Below are positions 56,792 through 64,000 of a DNA stretch of 64,000 nucleotides, in pieces. How positions within the stretch are numbered: the first letter of the stretch is position 1; each line of letters begins with the position of its first letter. Source of the DNA: Luteibacter sp. OK325 (GTDB taxonomy: Bacteria; Pseudomonadota; Gammaproteobacteria; Xanthomonadales; Rhodanobacteraceae); the NCBI RefSeq assembly GCF_003050935.1, contig NZ_QAOX01000004.1, positions 1 through 64,000 on the forward strand. Direction: 5' to 3'. Position numbers and translations under genes: made by a program. The notes under the pieces are model-generated. The model did not search any database. It had not been told where the DNA came from and was given only the letters and a program-made list of their open reading frames with translations.

Positions 56792-58336
56792 CTACTGGCG
56801 CCGGTAGTAGGCACGATAATCGCCGCTTTCCACGCTAGCGGCCCGGACCTTACCGCGTGCGTCGCGATGAAACTCAAGCTGCATGAGAGGCATGGAGTCG
56901 GAATCCGGATCGACGAAGCGTGTCGGCGACAGGGCCTCTAGCTGGTGCACGTTATCGTCGCCCGGCACTCGCATCGATGCCTTGCCGTGGGACATCGTGA
57001 TCTGAAACGAGTCGGCATCGAAGTCATCGGCGAGTCGACCGCGAACGTCCATAGGCACGCTGTTATCCAGGCGATACGTGCCCTGGTAGTCCGCATAGGA
57101 GACATCCGCGGGATCGAGTGAAACAGCATGTAATACCGGATCCACGCCCTGACCGATCATGTCGGACAACGCATGCCGGATTTCCAGGCGCAGACGGGCA
57201 CCGTTGGGGCTGTTGGTAAGGATCACGAAGCCGTCGCCTGTCTCCAGGTAACCCTCCATCCAGGCGCGGTAGTTATCGTTGGAGCCGCTGTGGAAGAAAA
57301 CCCGTCCGTTACCCGATCCCAGCAGCTCCGGTCCAAGCCCCTGAGGGCTGGGCGAGACGGGGCTCATCATTTGTGTGGCAAGGGCGCGCGACAGGAACCC
57401 GTTATGCCCCTGATAGCTCTCGATCAGCATGGCAACCATGGCACCGAGCTCGTTCGCGCTCGTCCAAAGTCCCGAAGCGGCCTGCTCGGGAAACGACTGC
57501 CAGCCACGCGGCAACGCGATGAGCTTGCCTTGCTCATCGTGGGCCTTGGCGATATTGCCGCGCGAGGCCGACAAGGGGCTCTCAAACGTGCTGCGCTGCA
57601 TATGCAGCGGATCGAGCAACCAGGTGTGGGCCGCCGTGGCGAAATCGGTGTGGGTCATGTCTTCGAGTAGCTGCTGCTCCACCTCGATGCCTCCTCCCGA
57701 ATAGGCGTAGCGCGAGCCTGGCGAGTAGATAAGTCGAACGGCATGGTGTTTCGCAGGCGGCAGACCATCCAGCGTTTGCAGCAAGGTTGGCACTTGCTCC
57801 TGAGGCAGGAAATCAGGAAAGCCGCCCACGTTGAACCCGGAGGTATGCGACATCAGCATGCGCAGGGTTACGTCGGGATGGGGCGTGTCCTTGGTGGCCG
57901 GAACATGCCAGCTCGTCAGGTAGGTATCGATGTTGCGGTCAAGGTCCAGCTTCCCTGCCCGCACCATGCGCAGGATCATCATGGCCGTCGCTACCTTACT
58001 GATCGAGCCAGCCGAAAACAGCGTATCGCCATCGACTTTGTCATTCGTGCCAGCTTCCCGGAGCCCGTACCCCTTCACCTGCCAAACCTTGCCATTGCGC
58101 AGCACCGCGACGGCAACGCCGGGAATGTGGTAGTACGCCATCCGATCGTGAAGCGACCAGTGCGGAACGGGCCGACCGGCCTCCACGATCGCGGGGCGAA
58201 GGTTGTTTTCCCAAGAAGAATTATCGGTAGCTGACTCAGCAGCCGAAACGAGCGGAATCGAAAAAGAAACGAACGCAAGGACCGCCAGTTTCCCGAAGAA
58301 GCGAGGTGTCTGACGCTGCACAAACTTGATCGACAT
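56792..58336 (-). CDS. Exported serine hydrolase (class C beta-lactamase fold)
   Basis: A 514-residue protein with a signal peptide (about 1-33) and the serine beta-lactamase/DD-peptidase fold (about 50-390). The SxxK nucleophile is S111-I-S-K114; the second motif reads YSG in RYAYSGGG instead of YxN; HSG in FFHSGSN replaces KTG. A C-terminal beta-rich domain follows. Such proteins are usually esterases, D-aminopeptidases or peptidases rather than true beta-lactamases. It lies inside the block bounded by the rimO direct repeats. No partner gene is adjacent on its strand. Confidence 0.87.
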   Translation of the reverse strand: MSIKFVQRQTPRFFGKLAVLAFVSFSIPLVSAAESATDNSSWENNLRPAIVEAGRPVPHWSLHDRMAYYHIPGVAVAVLRNGKVWQVKGYGLREAGTNDKVDGDTLFSAGSISKVATAMMILRMVRAGKLDLDRNIDTYLTSWHVPATKDTPHPDVTLRMLMSHTSGFNVGGFPDFLPQEQVPTLLQTLDGLPPAKHHAVRLIYSPGSRYAYSGGGIEVEQQLLEDMTHTDFATAAHTWLLDPLHMQRSTFESPLSASRGNIAKAHDEQGKLIALPRGWQSFPEQAASGLWTSANELGAMVAMLIESYQGHNGFLSRALATQMMSPVSPSPQGLGPELLGSGNGRVFFHSGSNDNYRAWMEGYLETGDGFVILTNSPNGARLRLEIRHALSDMIGQGVDPVLHAVSLDPADVSYADYQGTYRLDNSVPMDVRGRLADDFDADSFQITMSHGKASMRVPGDDNVHQLEALSPTRFVDPDSDSMPLMQLEFHRDARGKVRAASVESGDYRAYYRRQ

Positions 58337-58799
58337 GTGGCAATTCTCCAGTCATCCATGAACGCCGGCGCAGTACGCCGACAGGTGGCTACCCTCTGCA
58401 AAAGGCAGGTAGATCATCACAAAAGAACGCGCTGAAGTGCTAGGCCTTGGATCGTGAATCGCAAGACCATCCACGAGGCCAAATTTGCTTAAGTAGCTCC
58501 GGCAATTGGACATGTCGGCAGGCGGCAGATTGGAAATATGGCCGACATCCTGGCGGCCAAAAACCAGCGCCCATTTCTGGCAAAGTCATGTCCGCTTTGG
58601 GTTGAAAGCGAACATGACCGAACAACGTAAACCTAACCGTAAAGCGCACGTCCGGGTATGGTACTCAGCTAAGATCAGTTCTACGCGCAAGAAAGCTCAA
58701 AAGCTCACCGGTGGTCAGATTGAACTGGGACGCCACTGACTTGTCCTCTATTCAGGTCAAGTCTCAGTGGGAGGCTTCCTTGTCAAGGAAGGGGATCGT
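58337..58799. other. 463-bp gene-free stretch, AT-richer than surroundings
   Basis: A 77-codon frame at 58506-58739 exists, but its product has no recognisable features and no good ribosome binding site. The segment 58590-58615 (CATGTCCGCTTTGGGTTGAA) contains the inverted pair CGCTTT / AAAGCG, resembling short intergenic elements found in other proteobacteria. Possible promoters for the two divergent genes should lie here, but I cannot place them confidently. Confidence 0.5.
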
Positions 58800-59336
58800 A
58801 TGAAATTCATTGCATCAATAATGCTTATTCTTGTGGGTATCGCTGCGCAGGCACAAGACTCCGCGCCTATCAGGCAGAACTCTGATCCATCTATCAGCGC
58901 TAAGGGAACGCATGACGTGGGGCCATCGGATGCTATTGCTCAGCTAAGGGAGTTGGCAGTTGCCTACAACCAGGCAATGGTCAAGAAGGACACAGCCAAG
59001 CTGCTCAGCTTTTATTACGACGGAAACGTCCCCGTGGTGGGAGCAGTAGGTTCAACCTCTTTCGCCAGAATGACTGCTGCCAGCGGCGGCAAAGCACCGA
59101 AGATTTACGCTAACTCGGCAGCCAAGCAGTCAGTCGGCGACACAGCAGCGCAGACTACGGCGGAAAAAATTTCCAATCTGACTGTGCATACTGACGGCGC
59201 CGCTGCCTCTATCGAGTACGACTATGAGATTCCCCAAGGATATGGGCATACGTACTGGACATTGGTCGCAACTAAGGACGCTTGGAAGATTACCTCTATT
59301 GCTTATTCGATCAACATAAGACCGTCAGCGAAGTAG
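58800..59336 (+). CDS. Exported SnoaL/DUF4440-like protein
   Basis: A 178-residue protein with a signal peptide (MKFIASIMLILVGIAAQAQD, cleavage after AQA). The mature domain resembles the NTF2-like/SnoaL fold used for small-molecule binding (LRELAVAYNQAMVKKDTAKL; LSFYYDGNVPVVG; YTYWTLVATKDAWKITSIAY-like C-terminus). The ATG at 58800 has AAGGAAGGGG upstream. Codon use is visibly lower in GC than in neighbouring genes, which supports recent acquisition. It lies inside the rimO direct-repeat block. Function unknown. Confidence 0.8.
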   Translation: MKFIASIMLILVGIAAQAQDSAPIRQNSDPSISAKGTHDVGPSDAIAQLRELAVAYNQAMVKKDTAKLLSFYYDGNVPVVGAVGSTSFARMTAASGGKAPKIYANSAAKQSVGDTAAQTTAEKISNLTVHTDGAAASIEYDYEIPQGYGHTYWTLVATKDAWKITSIAYSINIRPSAK

Positions 59337-59487
59337 TCCTTATTGAAGATCGCAGGGGCTTGATTAGTCCCAAAGGGGTCGTCGTGGCCTATGAACATGA
59401 ACAGCGCCTCGATGGCCCAAATATCTCCTGCGCCCCATGACGAACCAAGCGATCTGTCAGTAGACAGCCCTGTATATATACAGTGCA
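59337..59487. other. Gap with a 14-base AT palindrome
   Basis: CTGTATATATACAG at 59470-59483 is a perfect dyad, like a LexA box but two bases short (CTG-N8-CAG). Nothing else is recognisable between the SnoaL-like gene and the rimO fragment. Confidence 0.5.
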
Positions 59488-59538
59488 TTAGGCGCAGCCG
59501 AGGCTGACGAAACCGACTTTGGGTGCGGCCTGGGACAT
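59488..59538 (-). pseudogene. Truncated rimO 5' fragment
   Basis: Reads [15 protein letters not shown] as in rimO, then Ala and a stop codon (TAA at 59488-59490). It is the right copy of the direct repeat. It is a relic and cannot encode an enzyme. Confidence 0.88.
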
Positions 59539-59580
59539 TGCCGTGGGTACCGGGGATGGGAAACCGGGCATTATAGCCCC
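59495..59580. repeat. Direct repeat R: second copy of the rimO 5' end
   Basis: Identical to 56586-56646 over its first 61 bases, then diverging before the shared CCGGGCATTATAGCC. It marks the right edge of the 2.9-kb block. Confidence 0.9.
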
Positions 59581-59655
59581 CTCGCCGCCACACCATGGAC
59601 ACTCTCTGCCGGTTACGCTTGGGAACCTTTCTCACAGCCACGGAGATCCACCCTC

Positions 59656-60327
59656 ATGGGCCGCACGCTTATCCTCGACACCTCCCGCCCACACGAGAGC
59701 ATCGATGCCTATCTGGCCGAGCCGGTGGGCACGCCCAAGGGCGGCATCGTGGTCATTCAGGAGATTTTTGGCGTCAACGCCCACATCCGCAGCGTGGCCG
59801 ACCGTTTCGCCGCCGAGGGCTATGTCGCCATCGCTCCTGCGCTCTTCGACCCCGTGCAGAAGGGCGTGGAGCTGGGCTACGACCAGGACGGCATGCAGAA
59901 AGGCGTGAAGTACATCGGCGAACTCGGCCTCCTGCGCCCCCTCCAAGACGTGGGCATCGCAGCCGCGCTCATCGCCGACCAGTACAAGGTCAAGGTGGGT
60001 ACGGTCGGTTACTGCTGGGGCGGCACCGTGGCTGCGCTGGCCGCCCTGCGGCTCGGCCTGCCCTCCTCCAGCTACTACGGCTCGCGCAACCTGCCCTTCC
60101 TGACCGAACCGGCCAGAGCCAACGTGATCTTCCACTTCGGCGAACGCGACCACTCGATCCCGCCGGAGATGGTGGAAAAGCACCGCGAGCTGAAGCCGGA
60201 GATGGACACCTGGGTGTATCCCGCCGACCACGGCTTCAACTGCGATGTGCGCGGCAGCTATGACGAGCCCAGCGCGAAGCTGGCCTGGGAGCGCACCCTG
60301 TCGTTCTTCGCGCGCGAACTGGCGTGA
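59656..60327 (+). CDS. Dienelactone hydrolase family protein
   Basis: A 223-residue alpha/beta hydrolase. The nucleophile is Cys120 in GTVGYCWGGT, with the acid in GERDHSIPP and the His in YPADHGFNCD, the Cys-Asp-His triad of dienelactone hydrolases. There is no signal peptide. GGAG lies about 10 bases before the ATG. It overlaps the HIT-family gene by 4 bases. No aromatic catabolism genes are nearby, so the natural substrate is uncertain. Confidence 0.9.
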   Translation: MGRTLILDTSRPHESIDAYLAEPVGTPKGGIVVIQEIFGVNAHIRSVADRFAAEGYVAIAPALFDPVQKGVELGYDQDGMQKGVKYIGELGLLRPLQDVGIAAALIADQYKVKVGTVGYCWGGTVAALAALRLGLPSSSYYGSRNLPFLTEPARANVIFHFGERDHSIPPEMVEKHRELKPEMDTWVYPADHGFNCDVRGSYDEPSAKLAWERTLSFFARELA

Positions 60328-60734
60328 GCGCGCCGTTCGAACTCGATGCCCGCCTCGCCGGTGACACCCTTGTCGTCGGCGACCTGGCGCTGTGCCGTGT
60401 GCTGCTGATGCGGGACAGCCGGTTCGCCTGGCTGGTCCTGGTGCCGCGCGGTTCCGCGCTGGTCGAGGTGTCAGACCTGGCGGAGGACGAGCGGGCGTTG
60501 CTCTGGCGGGAAGTCGATGCCGCTGGCCGCGCCCTGCGGGCCCTCGCACCGTGCGACAAGCTCAATATCGGTGCGCTGGGCAATATCGTGCGGCAGTTGC
60601 ACGTCCACGTCGTGGCGCGCCGCGTTGACGATGCCGCGTGGCCGGGGCCGGTGTGGGGGTCGGGAAAGGCTGAGGCCTATGCCGAGGGCGAGGCCGAGCG
60701 TCTAGTCGAGGCGCTGCGGCGGAAGCTTTTGTAG
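60324..60734 (+). CDS. HIT-family protein
   Basis: A 136-residue histidine-triad-like protein. The motif is RQLHVHVVAR, where Gln takes the place of the first His, as in a known HIT subgroup. It starts with GTG overlapping the stop of the dienelactone hydrolase gene. The stop codon TAG (60732-60734) is formed by the first bases of the REP array, so an older 3' end may have been replaced. HIT proteins are nucleotide hydrolases or transferases; the substrate here is unknown. Confidence 0.85.
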   Translation: MSAPFELDARLAGDTLVVGDLALCRVLLMRDSRFAWLVLVPRGSALVEVSDLAEDERALLWREVDAAGRALRALAPCDKLNIGALGNIVRQLHVHVVARRVDDAAWPGPVWGSGKAEAYAEGEAERLVEALRRKLL

Positions 60735-60995
60735 GAGCCGATTCATCGGCGATGTGGGAGCCGATTCATCGGCGATGTGGGAGCCGATTCATCGGCGATG
60801 TGGGAGCCGATTCATCGGCGATGTGGGAGCCGATTCATCGGCGAAAGGCGATACGGCTATACCGCTCCGTTGGCTTTTCGCCGCTGAAGCGGCTCCCACA
60901 TGTACCTTTTCGCCGCTGAAGCGGCTCCCACATGTCCTTTTCGCCGCTGAAGCGGCTCCCACATGTACCTATTCGCCGATGAATCGGCTCCTACA
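60731..60995. repeat. Nine-unit REP array
   Basis: Five head-to-tail 23-base units (GTGGGAGCCGATTCATCGGC plus GAT; starts 60731, 60754, 60777, 60800, 60823) are followed by a 34-base spacer. Three inverted units of the other class (CGCCGCTGAAGCGGCTCCCA; starts 60879, 60911, 60942; period 31-32) and one inverted GATTCATCGGC unit at 60974 complete it. It is the only tandem array in the window. Confidence 0.95.
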
Positions 60996-61006
60996 ATTCC
61001 GAGGGT

Positions 61007-61516
61007 TTAGCGCTGGCCGGCCTGACCGCCGCCGTTCTGGGTGTCGTACGGGCTGCTGGACGCTTCCTTACCCTGCATGCGGTCGGGCAGCGTGCCCTTC
61101 TGCGGCGTGTCTTCCAGCTGGCGGGCGTCGGATTCGACGGCGTTCAGGCGAACCAGTTCGCCCTTCTTGTCGTAGTACACGGCAAAGTTGTAATCCAGCG
61201 CCATGCGGGCCATGAAGCCGAGATGGTTGTCACGGATTTTCGAGTCGTCGCTGGGCAGCACGAGCACGGTCTTCGGCAACTTGCCCTGGTCCTTCAGGTA
61301 GGCGAAGTGGCTGCCGGTATCGGCGGCCGACAGCACGGCACCGTCGACGATGAACTGGCCGCTCTTATACGCCTTGATGGTGTAGTCGAACTGACCCTGC
61401 GTCGTGGCGATGTGGTCGTTCTTCGAGACGCCACTGTGGCAGCCGGCAAGCACGAGCATGCTGGCGAGGAGAATCGCCGCGGCGGCGCGGGCCATCAGGG
61501 TGGGAACTCGGATCAT
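61007..61516 (-). CDS. Hypothetical lipoprotein
   Basis: A 169-residue lipoprotein with lipobox LVLAGC after a hydrophobic signal segment. The mature part is soluble (KAYKSGQFIVDGAVLSAADT; LPKTVLVLPSDDSKIRD) and ends in a Gln/Gly-rich low-complexity tail (TQNGGGQAGQR). The ATG at 61516 has GGAG about 8 bases upstream and places the lipobox correctly. It follows dcd by 86 bases on the same strand. I do not recognise the family. Confidence 0.8.
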   Translation of the reverse strand: MIRVPTLMARAAAAILLASMLVLAGCHSGVSKNDHIATTQGQFDYTIKAYKSGQFIVDGAVLSAADTGSHFAYLKDQGKLPKTVLVLPSDDSKIRDNHLGFMARMALDYNFAVYYDKKGELVRLNAVESDARQLEDTPQKGTLPDRMQGKEASSSPYDTQNGGGQAGQR

Positions 61517-61602
61517 GCGTGTCTCCGTGCATTCAGTAGGGCGTGGAAGGGGCGAGTTTAACCCGCGCCCGTGTCGGGCGCGTCTGCGACGTGAAGAGCC
61601 GT

Positions 61603-62169
61603 TCAGGTGCTCGGGAGCGTGACGCCGCGCTGTCCCTGGTACTTGCCACCGCGGTCGGCGTAAGAAACTTCGCATTCCTCGTCGGACTCGAGGAAAAGCA
61701 TCTGGGCGACGCCCTCGTTAGCGTAGATCTTGGCGGGCAGCGGCGTGGTATTGGAGAACTCCAGCGTGACATGGCCCTCCCACTCCGGCTCCAGCGGCGT
61801 TACGTTGACGATGATGCCGCAGCGGGCATACGTGCTCTTGCCCAGGCAGATCGTGAGCACCTGACGCGGAATGCGGAAGTACTCAACGGTGCGCGCCAGT
61901 GCGAAGGAATTCGGCGGGATGATGCAGACATCCGAATGCACGTCGACGAAGCTGCGCTCATCGAAGGCTTTCGGATCCACGATGGTCGAGTTGATGTTCG
62001 TGAACACCTTGAATTCGGCGGCGCAGCGGACGTCGTAGCCGTAGCTCGAGGTGCCGTAGGACACCAGACGGTGGCCGTCGCGCTCCTTGACCTGGCCAGG
62101 GGCGAACGGCTCGATCATGCCGTGCTCCGCAGCCATGCGGCGGATCCACTTGTCGGACTTGATGCTCAC
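61603..62169 (-). CDS. dcd: dCTP deaminase
   Basis: A 188-residue trimeric enzyme converting dCTP to dUTP for thymidylate synthesis. Conserved segments are [28 protein letters not shown] (catalytic Glu in the last part) and [19 protein letters not shown]. Length is typical. It follows the mrp gene after 57 bases on the same strand, a common order in xanthomonads. Confidence 0.96.
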   Translation of the reverse strand: MSIKSDKWIRRMAAEHGMIEPFAPGQVKERDGHRLVSYGTSSYGYDVRCAAEFKVFTNINSTIVDPKAFDERSFVDVHSDVCIIPPNSFALARTVEYFRIPRQVLTICLGKSTYARCGIIVNVTPLEPEWEGHVTLEFSNTTPLPAKIYANEGVAQMLFLESDEECEVSYADRGGKYQGQRGVTLPST

Positions 62170-62226
62170 TAACTGATCTCCCTCGCTGGAGCCGGAAAGG
62201 TATAGGAACGCCGTCGAACACGCTAC

Positions 62227-63312
62227 TTACGTGTTCTGGATGACGATCTTGGGGAAGGAAATGGCCTTGTTGCGGGCCTGCAGCGACAGTCGGGCCGCGG
62301 TCGAGCGCGCAATAGCCCGGTAGCGGGCGGTCAGGTCGGAATCCGGGATGGCGGCCACGGTGGGCTTTCCCTCGTCCGACTGCTGGCGGATGCGGATATC
62401 CAGCGGCAGGTCGCCGAGGTAGGCGATACCGGCTTCCGCCGCCATGCGCGCCCCGCCACCCTGACCGAAGATGTGCTCTTCATGGCCGCAGTTCGAGCAG
62501 ATGTGCGTCGCCATGTTCTCGACCACGCCGAGCACCGGCACCTCCACCTTGCGGAACATGCCCAGCGCCTTGCGGGCATCGAGTAGCGCGATGTCCTGCG
62601 GGGTGGTGACGATGACAGCACCGGAAACCGGCACTTTCTGCGAGAGCGTCAGCTGGATGTCACCGGTGCCCGGAGGCAGGTCGATGATCAGGTAATCGAG
62701 TTCTTCCCAGCGGGTGTCGGTCAGCAGCTGCATGAGTGCCTGGGTGACCATCGGGCCGCGCCAGATCATCGGCGTGTCCTCCTCGATCAGCACCCCGATG
62801 GACATGGCCTGCAGGCCATGGGCACGCATCGGCACGATGCTTTTACCGTCCGGCGAGCTCGGCTTGCCGGTGAGGCCAAGCATGCGCGGTTGGCTGGGGC
62901 CGTAGATGTCGGCATCCAGGATGCCTACCGTGGCGCCTTCGGCGACCAGGGCCAGCGCCAGGTTTACCGAGACAGTGGACTTACCCACCCCGCCCTTGCC
63001 TGAGGCGACGGCGATGATGTTCTTGACGCCCGGCAGGGGCGCCAGCTGGCCCTGAACCTTATGCGCGTGGACGCGCCACGTGACCGAGACGGCAGCCGTC
63101 TCGATGGCCGGATCGGCTTCCAGCGCAGCTTTCGCCTCGGCGGCAGCCCGCTCCACGTAGCCCACCGCGGGGTAACCGAGCTGGATGTCGACCGACACGC
63201 GGCTGCCGTCGACGCCCACGGCGCGGACCGCGGCGCTCAGGGCCTGGCCGGAATGAGGATCGATGACACGATCGAGCAGACCGCGTACGAGGGTTTCGGT
63301 GGGCTGGGTCAT
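62227..63312 (-). CDS. apbC: Iron-sulfur cluster carrier ATPase Mrp/ApbC
   Basis: A 361-residue P-loop ATPase of the Mrp/NBP35 group that carries and transfers Fe-S clusters. An N-terminal MIP18-like domain (about 1-90) precedes the deviant Walker A ASGKGGVGKSTVS and the ADIYGPSQPRML switch. The cluster-binding CxxC is ICSNCGHEEH near residue 270. The ATG at 63312 fits the family; the upstream frame runs into the divergent leader. It is co-oriented with dcd. Confidence 0.94.
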   Translation of the reverse strand: MTQPTETLVRGLLDRVIDPHSGQALSAAVRAVGVDGSRVSVDIQLGYPAVGYVERAAAEAKAALEADPAIETAAVSVTWRVHAHKVQGQLAPLPGVKNIIAVASGKGGVGKSTVSVNLALALVAEGATVGILDADIYGPSQPRMLGLTGKPSSPDGKSIVPMRAHGLQAMSIGVLIEEDTPMIWRGPMVTQALMQLLTDTRWEELDYLIIDLPPGTGDIQLTLSQKVPVSGAVIVTTPQDIALLDARKALGMFRKVEVPVLGVVENMATHICSNCGHEEHIFGQGGGARMAAEAGIAYLGDLPLDIRIRQQSDEGKPTVAAIPDSDLTARYRAIARSTAARLSLQARNKAISFPKIVIQNT

Positions 63313-63476
63313 GGGGAGATTTGGGCAAAATCGGAGATCACCCATTATGCCAGTGCGTGCCCTCTCCCGCCGGGCTTGCCCATCGGGGCCGCCCTCTGGC
63401 GCGATGCAGCTTGACGCCCGCGATGGTCCTCGTCAGGCTCCGGCCATACCTGACCGTATGGGGAGTCCCGCAAGAC

Positions 63477-63929
63477 ATGAAGCCGCTGATCCGCGCCACC
63501 TTCGCCCTCGCCTTCGCCGCGAGCGCCCTCCCCGCCCTGGCTGCCAACGACACGCCGGTCGGCAAGTGGAAGACCATCGACGACGAAACCAAGCAAGTGA
63601 AGTCCATCGTGGAGATCACCGAAGAGGGTGGCCTGCTCCAGGGCAAGGTGCTCCAGGTACTCAAGCCGGACGACCCCAATGAGCCCCACCCTGTTTGCAA
63701 AAAATGCGACGGCGAGCGCAAGAACAAGCCCATCGAAGGCATGACCATCATGTGGGGCCTGAAGAAGGACGGCGACGAATGGTCCGGCGGCCAGATCCTG
63801 GATCCGGCCAAGGGCAAGATCTACAAGGTCACGCTCAAGCTCGAGGACAGCGGCAAGAAGCTCGACGTCCACGGCTACATCGGCTTCTCGCTGATGGGCC
63901 GCAGCCAGGAATGGGTGCGGGCCGAATAA
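63477..63929 (+). CDS. DUF2147 family exported protein
   Basis: A 150-residue protein with a signal peptide (MKPLIRATFALAFAASALPA) and the DUF2147 beta-rich domain (DTPVGKWKTIDDETKQVKS; GQILDPAKGKIYKVTL). A CKKC pair (HPVCKKCDGER) could form a disulfide or bind metal. The family is periplasmic and of unknown function. The ATG at 63477 is chosen for the signal peptide. It is divergent from apbC. Confidence 0.88.
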   Translation: MKPLIRATFALAFAASALPALAANDTPVGKWKTIDDETKQVKSIVEITEEGGLLQGKVLQVLKPDDPNEPHPVCKKCDGERKNKPIEGMTIMWGLKKDGDEWSGGQILDPAKGKIYKVTLKLEDSGKKLDVHGYIGFSLMGRSQEWVRAE

Positions 63930-63948
63930 GCCAGGCGTTCCACTCGTT

Positions 63949-64000
63949 GTAGGAGCCGATTCATCGGCGAACGGTGCTCGCGATAACTGTGGGAGCCGAT
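63949..64000. repeat. REP units at the right edge
   Basis: GTAGGAGCCGATTCATCGGC at 63950 and the start of a second, same-oriented unit (GTGGGAGCCGAT) that runs off the window. Confidence 0.85.

Noticed and set aside
56792-58336. True class C beta-lactamase (AmpC)
   Set aside because: The YxN and KTG motifs are altered (YSG, HSG) and the protein is over 100 residues longer, which fits the broader serine hydrolase group.
58506-58739. A 77-codon frame before the SnoaL-like gene
   Set aside because: No recognisable family, weak start context, and it spans a short dyad element; more likely non-coding.
60731-60845. CRISPR array
   Set aside because: The 23-base units abut with no unique spacers and are palindromic REPs also found singly elsewhere; no cas genes are present.

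Overview
The window is high-GC gammaproteobacterial chromosome. Gene order (prmB, aroC, a 2-hydroxyacid dehydrogenase, asd, fimV, truA, trpF, trpB, trpA, accD), a fimV-type pilus hub, an oxyR/katA/hemH cluster and many short palindromes of the form GTRGGAGCCG plus a hairpin core point to Xanthomonadales, most likely Rhodanobacteraceae close to Luteibacter or Dyella. That placement is inference from synteny and repeat style. I see no rRNA, tRNA, CRISPR, prophage or intact insertion sequence.

Layout. 1-2.9 kb: end of a repeat element, ribosomal protein THX, then a zinc module (CDF efflux pump, MerC-like protein, Zur with a Zur-like operator). 2.6-6.1 kb: a small membrane protein and gltX, then a divergent glycosyltransferase/PAP2 phosphatase pair. 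6.1-6.9 kb: gene-free, with two inverted MITE-like elements. 6.9-18.4 kb: a long minus-strand block for tryptophan, chorismate, aspartate-semialdehyde, fatty acid, tRNA modification and pilus functions. 18.6-26.1 kb: a divergent phosphoester locus with an exported phospholipase C and an IMPase-family phosphatase on one side, and an AEP-type ABC importer with a DeoR regulator on the other. 26.2-31.2 kb: an Oar-like TonB receptor coupled to an exported alpha-amino-acid-ester-hydrolase-like enzyme. 31.4-35.6 kb: a small exported protein, then katA-hemH-oxyR. 36-38 kb: tautomerase and SDR, divergent from a LysR regulator. 38-43.5 kb: a giant autotransporter. 43.8-50.2 kb: psd, an unknown protein, an MltD-like transglycosylase, and a DUF853 ATPase/membrane protein/greB operon. 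50.2-54.5 kb: a BvgS-type hybrid kinase divergent from an RcsB/BvgA-like regulator. 54.5-59.6 kb: DUF3025, rimO and a compositionally distinct block. 59.6-64 kb: dienelactone hydrolase, HIT protein, a nine-unit REP array, a lipoprotein, dcd, mrp and a DUF2147 protein.

Most notable observations. (1) An ~85-bp direct repeat of the rimO 5' end flanks a 2.9-kb block carrying a serine hydrolase and a SnoaL-like exported protein, the footprint of an integration or duplication. (2) Two ~141-bp MITE-like elements have 22-bp terminal inverted repeats and lie inverted to each other; a third copy enters at the left edge. (3) REP palindromes of at least three core classes occur in nearly every intergenic gap. 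One encodes part of the predicted ferrochelatase N-terminus, one supplies the stop codon of a HIT-family gene, and nine form a mixed-orientation array. (4) Sequence-visible operators include a Zur-like box, an OxyR half-site upstream of katA and a perfect palindrome in the SDR/LysR divergent promoter. I found no clearly unprecedented multi-gene system; the divergent phosphoester locus and the TonB/ester-hydrolase pair are the best candidates for new functional assignments.
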